Shown here piece by piece: positions 1 through 7,231 of a DNA stretch of 15,170 bases. The notes below the pieces were generated by a model. The model saw only the letters and a program-made list of their open reading frames with translations. It was not told where the DNA came from and did not search any database. The stretch comes from Bacillota bacterium (GTDB taxonomy: Bacteria > Bacillota > Clostridia > Lachnospirales > Lachnospiraceae): contig JAEZJV010000087.1 of NCBI GenBank assembly GCA_023415635.1, forward strand, positions 1-15,170. The letters run 5' to 3'. Position numbers and translations under genes: made by a program. Every line of letters begins with the position of its first letter. Position 1 is the stretch's first letter.

Positions 1-464
1 GAAGCACCCTTTGTGTAAGTATTGTTCCCCGGCGACATCCTTGTGCTCTGAATAAAATTCATATTGAATTCTATCATTTCTAGGGATTGTTGTATTAACG
101 ACTTGTTACGATTATTGATTTCGACTAGCCTTTGAATCGATTTTTTAAGATTATCATGTATGATAGAAAGAGCGATTTGCTCCTTTGGCTGTTTTTCCAT
201 TAATCCAATCAGGGTCTTTAGGCTAAGTTCTCCCTCCTTACGGTTTATTACCGTTCGGATATTTTCCATAACCGTCTCCCTCTTACGTTCCAGCTGATTA
301 ATCCTTAAGATTGCTTGCTGCTCCTGTTCGGTAATCACCTGAAGGGATGTCAGATCATTTTTAACGATGACCCGTGTCTTCTCTTCCGCTATAGGAATTA
401 ATTGCTGATATACGCTGTGTTCCTGCTCCAGGGTATTTAATAACTCCTCAATTAGGCTTGCCAC
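1..464 (-). CDS. flgN: Flagellar export chaperone FlgN (C-terminus cut by window edge)
   Basis: FlgN binds the hook-filament junction proteins FlgK and FlgL in the cytoplasm and delivers them to the flagellar type III export apparatus. About 154 residues are visible, and the frame runs off position 1 without a stop. The protein is almost all helix and polar. It opens with SLIEELLNTLEQEH and has a late conserved segment, VEINNRNKSLIQQSLEMI followed by EFNMNFIQST, typical of FlgN C-terminal helices. The start is GTG at 464: an in-frame TGA lies 12 bases upstream, so GTG is the first possible initiator, and AAAGGAG/GAGG precedes it. It lies 100 bases downstream of flgM on the same strand, the usual flgM-flgN-flgK-flgL order of clostridia. 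I see no separate promoter, so cotranscription with flgM is inferred. Confidence 0.85.
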   Translation of the reverse strand, partial: MASLIEELLNTLEQEHSVYQQLIPIAEEKTRVIVKNDLTSLQVITEQEQQAILRINQLERKRETVMENIRTVINRKEGELSLKTLIGLMEKQPKEQIALSIIHDNLKKSIQRLVEINNRNKSLIQQSLEMIEFNMNFIQSTRMSPGNNTYTKGA

Positions 465-507
465 CGTTAAACCTCACTCCTTTGCAGCTTCCTCCCCATT
501 TAACATA

Positions 508-556
508 ACAAGCGCCATTTGATGTGCTAATTCCAGCTTCAATGAACGGCGCTTGT
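508..556 (-). other. Hairpin between flgM and flgN
   Basis: A perfect 9-base inverted repeat, ACAAGCGCC (508-516) and GGCGCTTGT (548-556), spans 31 bases in the flgM-flgN gap. There is no T-run after it on the minus strand, so it does not look like an intrinsic terminator. An mRNA-stability or processing element that sets the flgM:flgN ratio is possible. It also overlaps a 22-codon open frame (474-542). Confidence 0.45.
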
Positions 557-564
557 ATTATCTG

Positions 565-843
565 CTAAATAGTCTCGCTAAAATACTCATCAACTAATTT
601 GTCAGCTACATCTTTGATTGTGACATTATAGGTACCAGCTTCCATACGCTGCTTAATATCATTCACCGTAGCCTCTCTTATATCAGGAGTACGCGCAACA
701 ATCTGCTTTGCTACCTGATAATCCTTTCCTGTCTGGGAAATCTCAAGCTTATCACTGAAGCTGCTGCCCTTTGCCTTCGCCGTGCTCTTGACACTATTCG
801 AATTGTATAACTGACTTACCTTATTGAATGCATCAATACGCAT
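565..843 (-). CDS. flgM: Anti-sigma-28 factor FlgM
   Basis: FlgM binds the flagellar sigma factor (FliA/SigD) and holds it inactive until the hook-basal body is complete, when FlgM is exported. The 92-residue protein has the family layout: a short N-terminal MRIDAFNKVSQLY segment, a polar disordered linker containing SDKLEIS, and a C-terminal helical sigma-binding region (VAKQIVARTPDIREA, then IKQRMEAGTYNVTIKDVADK and LVDEYF). Start choice: ATG at 843 has AGGTGG 8-9 bases upstream. The GTG codons just before it have no ribosome binding site, so MVIRMRID is less likely. A sigma-28-type -10 element lies about 160 bases upstream, consistent with class III flagellar control and autoregulation through FlgM. 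Confidence 0.93.
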   Translation of the reverse strand: MRIDAFNKVSQLYNSNSVKSTAKAKGSSFSDKLEISQTGKDYQVAKQIVARTPDIREATVNDIKQRMEAGTYNVTIKDVADKLVDEYFSETI

Positions 844-941
844 TCTGATCACCACCTATCTGAGTTTCCATTGGTCCCTCATTACTCTATATCATATTTA
901 TCGGAAGATTTATCATTTACATTAGGGAATTTTTTAATTTT

Positions 942-962
942 CTATATTTTTTCTTAATATAG
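942..962 (-). other. AT-rich hairpin in the flgM leader
   Basis: CTATATT (942-948) and AATATAG (956-962) form a 7-base stem around a 7-base loop in the presumed flgM 5' untranslated region. A small GC-rich fold (GTCGG/CCGGC) lies just upstream of it at about 963-984. Its role is unknown, and it could occur by chance in AT-rich DNA. Confidence 0.25.
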
Positions 963-1000
963 CCGGTCAGCTTTACCGTCCGACTTTCCGATTGTCATAA

Positions 1001-1027
1001 TTATCGGCTTTCTTTCATCAAAAATGA
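1001..1027 (-). promoter_or_regulatory. Sigma-28 (FliA/SigD) promoter for flgM
   Basis: On the minus strand 1008-1001 reads GCCGATAA, an exact match to the known flagellar sigma-28 -10 element. The -35 (consensus TAAA, about 15 bases upstream) falls at 1027-1024 as TCAT, a poor match. The assignment therefore rests on the -10 and on flgM being the next gene. The leader to the flgM start is about 150 bases. Confidence 0.6.
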
Positions 1028-1088
1028 ATAGGAATCACCGCCTCAATCTTAGATTATACCTCCAAATTAAGATGGAATTCCTATTCAT
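1018..1088 (-). terminator. Long hairpin after the S41 peptidase gene
   Basis: A perfect 12-base inverted repeat lies at 1024-1035 (ATGAATAGGAAT) and 1077-1088 (ATTCCTATTCAT). Inside it a second stem, ATCTTA (1046-1051) with TAAGAT (1068-1073), is nested across an uneven internal loop. On the minus strand the outer stem runs into TTTTTG. It lies 44 bases beyond the peptidase stop, so it is read as that gene's intrinsic terminator. The stem is unusually long and AT-rich for that role. It ends exactly where the sigma-28 -35 region begins. Confidence 0.5.
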
Positions 1089-1131
1089 CACCTTCGTGTT
1101 ATATTCAGCTAAATCTTTCAACTGCTTCAGT

Positions 1132-2367
1132 CTATCTCATTTTGCCTTTTACTTCCTTGATAGCCCTCTGAAGCTGGTTATCCTTATCCACCGGGATTGT
1201 AACCTCTTTTTTCATCTCATCAGAAAGATCGATTGTAATATCCGGAGAAATTCCCTTACCATGAATATTTCTGCCCTTTGGGGTATAATATTTGGAAATC
1301 GTAAGCTTTACTGCAGTTCCGTCCGAAATCGGAATAACCTTCTGAACAATGCCCTTACCAAAGCTTGTTGTTCCAATAATCGTGGCTGCCTTGTAATCCT
1401 GAAGAGCGCCTGCGAATATTTCGGAGGCACTGGCACTGTTACCGTTAATTAAGACAGCCATCGGAACAGTAACCTTCGTATTATCTTTCGCAAACTCTTC
1501 TTCTTTCACATTGTTCTTATCTTCCGTATAGACCAGAAGCTGCTTCGGAAGCAGACGGTCCAATATCTTAACGACAGAGTCCAGCAATCCGCCAGGATTG
1601 TTGCGGACATCCACCACCAGACCCTTCATCCCCTTCTTCTCCAACGTATCAACAGCCGAATTAAATTGAGTGACTGTAATAGCATCAAATTCGGAGATGG
1701 CGATATATCCGATCTTATTGTCCAGCATCTTATATTCAATTGTAGGCACTTCGATCTTCTTTCTTGTAATCGTAAAGGTAATCGGTTTATCCTTATTCTC
1801 ACGCATGATGGTTACCTTCACCGAGGTTCCTTCTTCCCCTTTCATCTTTGTTACCACCTGAGTTAAGTCTTTCCCTGTAACTTCTTCTCCATTTACCTTA
1901 TAAAGAATATCTCCAGGCAGCATACCCGCTTTAAAGGCAGGGCCATCCTTGAAGGGCTTAATAATAGTGATGATTCCTGTCTTGGCATCCTGGCTTACTG
2001 AAGCACCGATACCACAATATACGCCGGAAGACCCTTCAGTCAATGCTTTATATTCGTCCTCTGTATAATATGTGGAATATGGATCTCCCAGGCTGGCGAT
2101 AAAGCCCTTATAGATACCATCGGTATAATTAACATCCTTCGTATCCTCCAGGTAAAAGGTATCGACCAGCTTATTTAGGAATTTAAGCTTTTCTTCCACC
2201 TCCTGGTAATCATTTCCAGTCATGCTTTGCGAGGATATCTCTTCCTTCGCTTCTGTCATCTTTACATTTTTATAATCGGCTAAGACAAATGCCCCTCCGA
2301 CTGCTGATAACAGCAGCAGGGCGCTCAATGCACCGACAAGTAAACCCTTGATAAAAATTTTCTTCAT
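1132..2367 (-). CDS. S41 family carboxy-terminal processing peptidase (CtpA/CtpB type)
   Basis: A 411-residue serine protease that should be anchored in the membrane with its body outside the cell, where it trims protein C-termini. In order: a cytoplasmic MKKIFIKG start, one hydrophobic segment at about 5-31 (signal anchor), a PDZ domain at about 112-205, and the S41 core at about 215-380. Catalytic residues by alignment with CtpB/Prc are Ser313 in NSASASEIF, Lys338 in SFGKGIVQ and Gln342, all present; VRNNPGG (255-261) is the S41 substrate-site motif. Length is normal for Ctp. Start choice: ATG at 2367 has GGAGG 9 bases upstream, whereas the ATG at 2376 directly abuts GGAGG. It follows the CdaR-type gene on the same strand, across a terminator. 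The substrate is unknown; related Ctps act in sporulation signalling or wall-hydrolase control. Confidence 0.92.
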   Translation of the reverse strand: MKKIFIKGLLVGALSALLLLSAVGGAFVLADYKNVKMTEAKEEISSQSMTGNDYQEVEEKLKFLNKLVDTFYLEDTKDVNYTDGIYKGFIASLGDPYSTYYTEDEYKALTEGSSGVYCGIGASVSQDAKTGIITIIKPFKDGPAFKAGMLPGDILYKVNGEEVTGKDLTQVVTKMKGEEGTSVKVTIMRENKDKPITFTITRKKIEVPTIEYKMLDNKIGYIAISEFDAITVTQFNSAVDTLEKKGMKGLVVDVRNNPGGLLDSVVKILDRLLPKQLLVYTEDKNNVKEEEFAKDNTKVTVPMAVLINGNSASASEIFAGALQDYKAATIIGTTSFGKGIVQKVIPISDGTAVKLTISKYYTPKGRNIHGKGISPDITIDLSDEMKKEVTIPVDKDNQLQRAIKEVKGKMR

Positions 2368-2405
2368 CGTAGTCATCCTCCACTCTGTGGCAAAGTCATA
2401 TGGTT

Positions 2406-2432
2406 AAAAACAGGCAACCGGGTAGGTTGCCC
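2406..2432 (-). terminator. Intrinsic terminator after the CdaR-type regulator
   Basis: GGCAACC (2413-2419) and GGTTGCC (2425-2431) form a 7-base GC-rich stem with a 5-base loop. On the minus strand it is followed by TGTTTTT. It lies 14 bases after the regulator's stop codon and only 38 bases before the peptidase start. Confidence 0.85.
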
Positions 2433-2445
2433 ATTTTCCTTGTTT

Positions 2446-3534
2446 CTAGTAGTCAAGCTGTTCCATGTATTTCATGTATTTGACTACCATCAGTGCAATC
2501 TTGAAGGTGATGGCATCTTCAAATACACGAAGATCCAGATTGGTACTCTTTTGTAATTTATCCAGTCTGTAAACCAGCGTATTGCGGTGAATGTACAGCT
2601 GTCTTGAGGTCTCGGATACGTTCAGGCTGTTCTCAAAGAATTTATTGATTGTTGTAAGAGTCTCCTCATCAAAATCATCGGGTGATTTACCTTCAAAGAT
2701 TTCCTTTATAAACATCTTACAGAGGGGCATCGGAAGCTGATAAATCAATCTTCCTATGCCAAGGTTGTTATAGGCTACGACATTTCTTCCACTGTAGAAA
2801 ATCTTGCCTACGTCCAAAGCCATCTTAGCTTCCTTATAAGATCTGGATACATCCTTAATCTCATTCACGATAGTACCGAAAGCAACATGAACCTTGGTCA
2901 TAGCCTCCGTATTCAGCATATCCAGAATAACCTTTGCCGTCTTAGTCAAATCCTCATAGGTCTCATTCTGTTTTACTTCCTTTACTAAAATGATATTCTT
3001 CTCATCCACAGCGGTAATGAAATCCTTTGTCTTTCCTGAGAAAAGACTTCTTACTGTCTCAAGAGCATTGGCATCCTTTTCATTCTTAGTCTCGATGATA
3101 TACACCACGCGTCTTGCTTCTGTATCTATGTGCAATTTCTTAGCCCGATTATAGATATCAACTAAAAGCAGATTATCCAGCAGCAGGTTTTTGATAAAGT
3201 TATCCTTATCATATCTCTCTTTATAAGCAACTAAGAGGTTCTGTATCTGGAAGGATGCAATCTTTCCTATCATAAAAACATCCTCACTGTCACCCTTCGC
3301 TAAAATCACATATTCTAGCTGATGCTCATCAAACACCTTAAAGAATTGATATCCTGATATCGCCTGACTGTCTGCTGGAGAAGCCACAAATGCTAATACA
3401 GCTCCTTCATATTGCTCGGTATTCTCGATAGTAGTAGCAAGGACCTTTCCCTCCGTATCCATAACACATATATCAATTCGTGTAATTCCCTTTAATCCGT
3501 CAATGGTGCTTTGAAGTATCTGATTGGAAATCAT
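2446..3534 (-). CDS. CdaR/PucR-family transcriptional regulator
   Basis: A 362-residue cytoplasmic regulator of the CdaR (sugar diacid regulator) / PucR class. The N-terminal about 105 residues (ISNQILQSTIDGLKG, then CVMDTEGKVLAT and VFMIGKIASFQIQNLL) resemble the sensor part of CdaR. The middle, about 140-260, is the GGDEF-like domain of this class; no GGDEF signature is present, so it should not make cyclic-di-GMP. The C-terminal helix-turn-helix at about 304-340 carries NVSETSRQLYIHRNTLVYRL, the PucR-type DNA-binding motif. AAGGAG sits 9 bases before the ATG. The gene lies next to an orphan sugar ABC ATPase, so control of carbohydrate uptake is a reasonable inference, but the effector cannot be read from the sequence. 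Its terminator follows at 2406-2432. Confidence 0.88.
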   Translation of the reverse strand: MISNQILQSTIDGLKGITRIDICVMDTEGKVLATTIENTEQYEGAVLAFVASPADSQAISGYQFFKVFDEHQLEYVILAKGDSEDVFMIGKIASFQIQNLLVAYKERYDKDNFIKNLLLDNLLLVDIYNRAKKLHIDTEARRVVYIIETKNEKDANALETVRSLFSGKTKDFITAVDEKNIILVKEVKQNETYEDLTKTAKVILDMLNTEAMTKVHVAFGTIVNEIKDVSRSYKEAKMALDVGKIFYSGRNVVAYNNLGIGRLIYQLPMPLCKMFIKEIFEGKSPDDFDEETLTTINKFFENSLNVSETSRQLYIHRNTLVYRLDKLQKSTNLDLRVFEDAITFKIALMVVKYMKYMEQLDY

Positions 3535-3722
3535 GCTTTCACTCCTTTATATTATATTTCGCAAACTAATAATAATTCATACAAACAGCACACCTAATGA
3601 CATTCTTTCATAGATGAACTTTTGTCTTATATTACGCTATAAAAGATATTTTAACATCGATTTCGTCATAAGTAAACTAATTTCATAAAAAATACACAAA
3701 CATTTTCGTATAATTCTATCAA

Positions 3723-3751
3723 ATTATGAAGTTTCAAAATTTGTTTGTTAG
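3723..3751 (-). promoter_or_regulatory. Candidate sigma-A promoter for the CdaR-type gene
   Basis: On the minus strand CTAACA (3751-3746), 17 bases, then CATAAT (3728-3723). The match is 4/6 and 5/6 to TTGACA/TATAAT. It would give a leader of about 180 bases. In such AT-rich sequence this may be coincidental. Confidence 0.3.
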
Positions 3752-3798
3752 CTAAACTATCTTCCCGTAAAGCTATTCTCTTAATTTACAGTCTTATC

Positions 3799-3826
3799 GC
3801 TTCGAAGCAGCTATTGCACATGTGCA
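3799..3826. promoter_or_regulatory. Pair of perfect palindromes, possible operators
   Basis: GCTTCGAAGC (3799-3808) and TGCACATGTGCA (3815-3826) are perfect 10- and 12-base palindromes 6 bases apart. They lie upstream of the candidate promoter of the CdaR-type gene. Dimeric regulators bind such sites; no specific factor can be named. Confidence 0.3.
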
Positions 3827-3886
3827 GAGTGTAGATTGTGAGTCATACCCCCTTACGGTTATTCTTATCTGATTCGATGAATTTTC

Positions 3887-3915
3887 CCAAAAAAAGGGAA
3901 CGCAACGCGTTCCCT
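3887..3915 (-). terminator. Strong intrinsic terminator after the sugar ABC ATPase
   Basis: GGGAACGC (3896-3903) and GCGTTCCC (3907-3914) make an 8-base perfect stem with a 3-base loop. On the minus strand it is followed at once by seven T. It begins 16 bases after the stop codon. Confidence 0.95.
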
Positions 3916-3930
3916 GTAAAAACTCTTGTA

Positions 3931-5046
3931 TTAGTTGGTAATAACCTTCTCGGTTTCTTTATCAAAGATATGCAGCTTAGACATATCGAATGCAATCTTA
4001 AGAACATCGTCAGGTCTTGCTGTTGTACGAGGATTAACACGTGCTGTGATCTCAAGTGTCTCGTCAACGGTGAAGTATAAGTTAACTTCTGCACCCAATA
4101 ACTCATATACTCTTACTGTAGCTTCGATTACGCTGTCAGGTGAGTTGTTGATAAATACTTCTTCATCATGAATATCTTCCGGACGAATACCGATTACAAC
4201 TGTCTTTCCTTCATATTCACCTTCGATTACCTTCTTAGCCTTCGCTTCAGGAAGCTTTACTGTATTGGAGCCAAAGGTAGCATATACGTCGTTGCCCTTC
4301 TTTACAACAGTAGCATCGATGAAGTTCATCTGAGGAGATCCCATAAAACCTGCTACGAATAAGTTGATCGGCTTGTCGTATAAGTTCTGAGGAGTATCCA
4401 CCTGCTGAATAAAACCATCCTTCATAACTACGATTCTCGTACCAAGAGTCATAGCCTCTGTCTGATCATGTGTTACATAGATGATCGTTGTCTGTAATCT
4501 CTGATGTAACTTAGAAATCTCAACACGCATCTGTACTCTCAGCTTAGCATCAAGGTTGGATAACGGCTCATCCATAAGGAATACTTTAGGGTTACGAACA
4601 ATTGCACGACCCATGGCAACACGCTGTCTCTGACCACCGGACAGAGCCTTCGGTTTACGATCTAATAAATGCTCAATATCAAGAATTTTAGCAGCCTCAT
4701 GGACATACTTATCAATCTGGTCCTTCGGAACTTTTCTTAACTTCAAACCGAATGCCATATTATCATATACTGACATATGCGGATACAAAGCATAGTTCTG
4801 GAATACCATCGCAATATCTCTATCCTTCGGTTCAACATCGTTTACCAGCTTTTCACCGATCCAGAGTTCACCCTCTGAAATCTCTTCAAGCCCTGCGATC
4901 ATACGAAGTGTTGTGGATTTACCGCAGCCAGAAGGACCAACGAAGATGATAAACTCTCTATCTGCTATCTCAAGATTGAAATCTTTAACAGCGACAACTC
5001 CGTTAGGATACTGTTTTGTTATGTTTTTTAATAATAAACTTGCCAT
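3931..5046 (-). CDS. ugpC: Carbohydrate ABC importer ATPase, UgpC/MsmX/MsmK type
   Basis: A 371-residue cytoplasmic ATPase that powers sugar (or glycerol-phosphate) importers of the MalK/UgpC/MsmX group. Nucleotide-binding domain: Walker A GPSGCGKST (37-45), Q-loop Gln83 in VFQNYALYPH, signature LSGGQRQRVAMGRAIVR (135-151), Walker B FLMDEP (156-161), D-loop SNLD and H-loop His193. The C-terminal about 130 residues are the TOBE/OB regulatory domain, including IGIRPEDI (285-292). Start choice: ATG at 5046 (MASLLLKN) has GGAGG 8 bases upstream; the in-frame ATG 27 bases further upstream has none. No permease or binding-protein gene lies nearby. As with Bacillus MsmX, it may be shared by several importers encoded elsewhere. 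It has its own promoter and terminator. Confidence 0.95.
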   Translation of the reverse strand: MASLLLKNITKQYPNGVVAVKDFNLEIADREFIIFVGPSGCGKSTTLRMIAGLEEISEGELWIGEKLVNDVEPKDRDIAMVFQNYALYPHMSVYDNMAFGLKLRKVPKDQIDKYVHEAAKILDIEHLLDRKPKALSGGQRQRVAMGRAIVRNPKVFLMDEPLSNLDAKLRVQMRVEISKLHQRLQTTIIYVTHDQTEAMTLGTRIVVMKDGFIQQVDTPQNLYDKPINLFVAGFMGSPQMNFIDATVVKKGNDVYATFGSNTVKLPEAKAKKVIEGEYEGKTVVIGIRPEDIHDEEVFINNSPDSVIEATVRVYELLGAEVNLYFTVDETLEITARVNPRTTARPDDVLKIAFDMSKLHIFDKETEKVITN

Positions 5047-5094
5047 TTTATATCCTCCTACATTTTTCTTCAATGCAATATTCTTGTACGATTT

Positions 5095-5122
5095 TCTATA
5101 TTTAGATGATACACCATTTCAA
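5095..5122 (-). promoter_or_regulatory. Candidate sigma-A promoter for the ABC ATPase gene
   Basis: On the minus strand TTGAAA (5122-5117), 16 bases, then TATAGA (5100-5095). It lies about 50 bases upstream of the start codon. The match is good, but several other AT-rich hexamers occur in the same gap. Confidence 0.45.
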
Positions 5123-5235
5123 AAACATTAACCATATCCCATTTGAACAAATAACTTTTTACCCTTTTGTATAATTTGTATATTCAAATTTAAAAAAAGT
5201 AGATTTACCGATAATCCGCTGAATATTGGCATAAT

Positions 5236-6120
5236 TTACTGTCTATATTCAATAAAACCCTCCCCCATTACCTCCCTTACATCACTTACGATCACGAAGC
5301 AATTTGGGTCAATTCGCTTAGAAATCTCTATGATTTTAACAATTTCTTTATTAGAAACCACACAAAACAGCATCTTCTTATCTCTGTTGGAAAACATGCC
5401 TGTTGCATTGACTCCGGTTACTCCGCGGTCCATCTGATGCATGATTTCATTTGCTATTTTGGAATAATCATCCGATACAATATAGGCCATTTTAGAGAAC
5501 TTCAAGCCCTCCAGAATACCGTCCGATACCTTAGTTGTGATAAATACGGCAATCAATGCATACAATGCATTACCCAGTCCGAAGAGTAAAGCACCGATAA
5601 TGATGATGATGCCATCGATAACGATCAATATCTGTGGAACCGAGATATGTCTATTCTTAAAATGCAGTAGTGTTGCCAGAAGATCTGTCCCTCCGGTGGA
5701 GGCCTGTACGGAAAATACCATTCCGATACCTACACCGCTGATTGTACCACCTAGAATCGCTGCAAGCAAATAATCGTCCAGATGAAAATCATAAATCGGT
5801 ACTACAGCCAAAGCCAGAGAAAAGGTTAAGGCACCGAACAGAGAGGCAAACAGAAACTTCAAACCTCGTGATTTAATGGCCAGCAGAAACAGCGGCACAT
5901 TACATAATGCTGTAAAAAGCCAGATAGGAAAGCCTCCGTCGATTATTGTTCTTGTGAGATATTTTATTACGATGGCAAGTCCTGATACACCGCCCGTTAC
6001 CAGCTGCATCGGCTCATATACCAGATTTACCCCAATCGCCATCAAAAAAGAGCCTGTCAAAATTGCCATATACTTACGAAGGATCAAAATATTCTTACTA
6101 TAAACCTTTCTTGTCGGCAT
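5236..6120 (-). CDS. YitT family membrane protein
   Basis: A 294-residue integral membrane protein of the YitT family (YitT membrane domain plus C-terminal DUF2179). Hydrophobic segments lie at about 14-35, 64-82, 88-108, 117-137, 163-183 and 185-197. Family landmarks are LVTGGVSGLAI (41-51) and QASTGGTDLLAT (139-150). The soluble C-terminal domain, about 211-290, contains DRGVTGVNATGMFS and a final VREVMGEGF. The molecular role of this widespread Firmicute family is not established, so transport or sensing is only a guess. Start choice: ATG at 6120 has GAGG 7 bases upstream; the ATGs at 6132 and 6138 have no ribosome binding site. It follows the LCP-like gene on the same strand after a 96-base gap. 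No clear terminator follows, only a weak stem near 5205-5222 and a T-run. Confidence 0.92.
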   Translation of the reverse strand: MPTRKVYSKNILILRKYMAILTGSFLMAIGVNLVYEPMQLVTGGVSGLAIVIKYLTRTIIDGGFPIWLFTALCNVPLFLLAIKSRGLKFLFASLFGALTFSLALAVVPIYDFHLDDYLLAAILGGTISGVGIGMVFSVQASTGGTDLLATLLHFKNRHISVPQILIVIDGIIIIIGALLFGLGNALYALIAVFITTKVSDGILEGLKFSKMAYIVSDDYSKIANEIMHQMDRGVTGVNATGMFSNRDKKMLFCVVSNKEIVKIIEISKRIDPNCFVIVSDVREVMGEGFIEYRQ

Positions 6121-6150
6121 AAATAACCTCATTTCCATGCTTAAAATTTT

Positions 6151-6165
6151 ACTGATAACATCAGT
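6151..6165. other. Short perfect inverted repeat upstream of yitT-type gene
   Basis: ACTGAT (6151-6156) and ATCAGT (6160-6165) flank a 3-base centre, about 30 bases upstream of the YitT start. It could be an operator or a small leader hairpin. It is not followed directly by a T-run, so it is not a convincing terminator. Confidence 0.3.
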
Positions 6166-6216
6166 CGCTCTGATTATCCTTGCTGTTAAATATTGTCCCT
6201 AATATTAGCAATATTA

Positions 6217-7134
6217 TTAATTACCTAACTCAGCAGTCAACTCCTGCAGCTGTCTGGTTGCCCGAATCGGATCTATCTCAAAGCCACTGTTCTGCTCCTT
6301 CCCTGCCAGTCTCAGGAAGATGACCTGCTCCGCAGAAATCTCACTGTAACATTCTATATAATTTACTTTATCCTGCCAAGGCAGATTCGAGGTAAGCTTC
6401 GAATATAACTCCTCCAGATAAGCTTTAATTTTTGCTTCCGTATCCAAATTTTTGATATTCTCATTAAATTGACTGGTAAATACCTGTGTGGGTTCCGGCC
6501 GAAGCTCCTTCTCCGAGGCTGTACCAGTTACAGTTGGCATAGGCTTCTCTTCTTCAGAGAAATAATCAGCTATGCTGATACTGGCAGGTATTACTCGCTC
6601 CTCGAAAATTTCTGTAAATAAATCCTCCGGGATTACTGTATAGTAGCTGATGTCAGTATCAAGTAGCTCCTCTGCCATCAGAACACCATAATCAAACACT
6701 GTTTTCTTATCCAGATATCTTGTAATAGTGGAAAACTTTATAATCTGGGGAATCTCCGGCTTGATTACAATCAGTTTACGATACAGCATATCAGACATCG
6801 TTAGCTTCGTGTTAATAGGAATTGTGATATATGCAAGTTCCTTCCTTTGACAATTGAATACCTCCAGCAGCATTCTGCTTACGCGGTGATCCTTCTCATC
6901 GTAACAGTAAATCAGATTCTTTGATATATCATCCACGCTTGGTACAGTAATCGGCTCAGGAGTAGGTGTCATATGGACATTTCGTGGTTCCTCCACCTCC
7001 ACTGACCAGAGCTTCAGTGTAATCTGATACCCCACTACTGCTGCACTAAGCAAAATTGCGACAATAAAAAAGGATTGTAAAAATCCTTTCATTAGCATAC
7101 TCTTTGCAGTTCGTTTTTTCTTTTTTTGGGCCAT
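6217..7134 (-). CDS. Membrane-anchored, divergent LytR-CpsA-Psr (LCP)-like protein
   Basis: A 305-residue protein with a Lys-rich cytoplasmic start (MAQKKKKRTAKS), one membrane segment at about 17-39 and an extracellular remainder. Residues about 71-178 weakly follow the LCP fold that attaches polymers to the cell wall: KNLIYCYDEKDHRVSRM, then KELAYITIPINTKLTM (an LCP-like beta strand), then VFDYGVLMAEELLDTDISYY (compare the 'veelLg..idYyv' part of LCP). The usual IPRDT is IPINT, and the usual Asp-Thr after the first Arg is missing, so LCP transferase activity is doubtful. About 195-225 is Pro/Thr/Glu-rich and probably unstructured. The C-terminal 80 residues are unassigned. It is divergent from the SDR gene and upstream of the YitT gene on the same strand. 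The fold call comes from pattern only. Confidence 0.55.
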   Translation of the reverse strand: MAQKKKKRTAKSMLMKGFLQSFFIVAILLSAAVVGYQITLKLWSVEVEEPRNVHMTPTPEPITVPSVDDISKNLIYCYDEKDHRVSRMLLEVFNCQRKELAYITIPINTKLTMSDMLYRKLIVIKPEIPQIIKFSTITRYLDKKTVFDYGVLMAEELLDTDISYYTVIPEDLFTEIFEERVIPASISIADYFSEEEKPMPTVTGTASEKELRPEPTQVFTSQFNENIKNLDTEAKIKAYLEELYSKLTSNLPWQDKVNYIECYSEISAEQVIFLRLAGKEQNSGFEIDPIRATRQLQELTAELGN

Positions 7135-7161
7135 GCCAAATTATCACCCCTTGCTGAAATT

Positions 7162-7190
7162 ATTCTACCATATACAGTATTGTTTATCAA
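7162..7190 (-). promoter_or_regulatory. Sigma-A promoter for the LCP-like gene
   Basis: On the minus strand TTGATA (7190-7185), 17 bases, TAGAAT (7167-7162), with TGG just before the -10 (extended -10). The start codon is about 28 bases downstream of the -10. Confidence 0.65.
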
Positions 7191-7196
7191 TGCATC

Positions 7197-7225
7197 TTTA
7201 TCCAAAATCTCATCTGTGTTATAAT
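7197..7225 (+). promoter_or_regulatory. Extended -10 promoter for the SDR (YmfI-type) gene
   Basis: TATAAT at 7220-7225 is preceded by TGT (7217-7219), an extended -10. The -35 is weak (TTTATC, 7197-7202; 17-base spacer). It is back to back with the LCP-like promoter. Transcription should begin near 7232, giving a leader of about 98 bases. Confidence 0.65.
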
Positions 7226-7231
7226 ATGTAC

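Larger units (their letters stand above)
3535..3886. other. Intergenic control region upstream of the CdaR-type gene
   Basis: About 350 AT-rich bases with no convincing gene. It holds a weak candidate promoter (3723-3751, minus) and two perfect palindromes at 3799-3808 and 3815-3826. The span is long for a simple promoter, which leaves room for operators or an untranslated leader. Confidence 0.5.

Noticed and set aside
963..1000. Cyclic-di-GMP-I riboswitch in the flgM leader (GGACGGTAAAGC is reminiscent of its core)
   Set aside because: The P1b/P2 stems and the GACGCAAAGC core do not fit; the segment is short and begins at the sigma-28 promoter.
1024..1452. Plus-strand open frame of 142 codons
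   Set aside because: It is antisense to the S41 peptidase, has a Cys/Asn-rich composition unlike protein, and its start lies in the hairpin.
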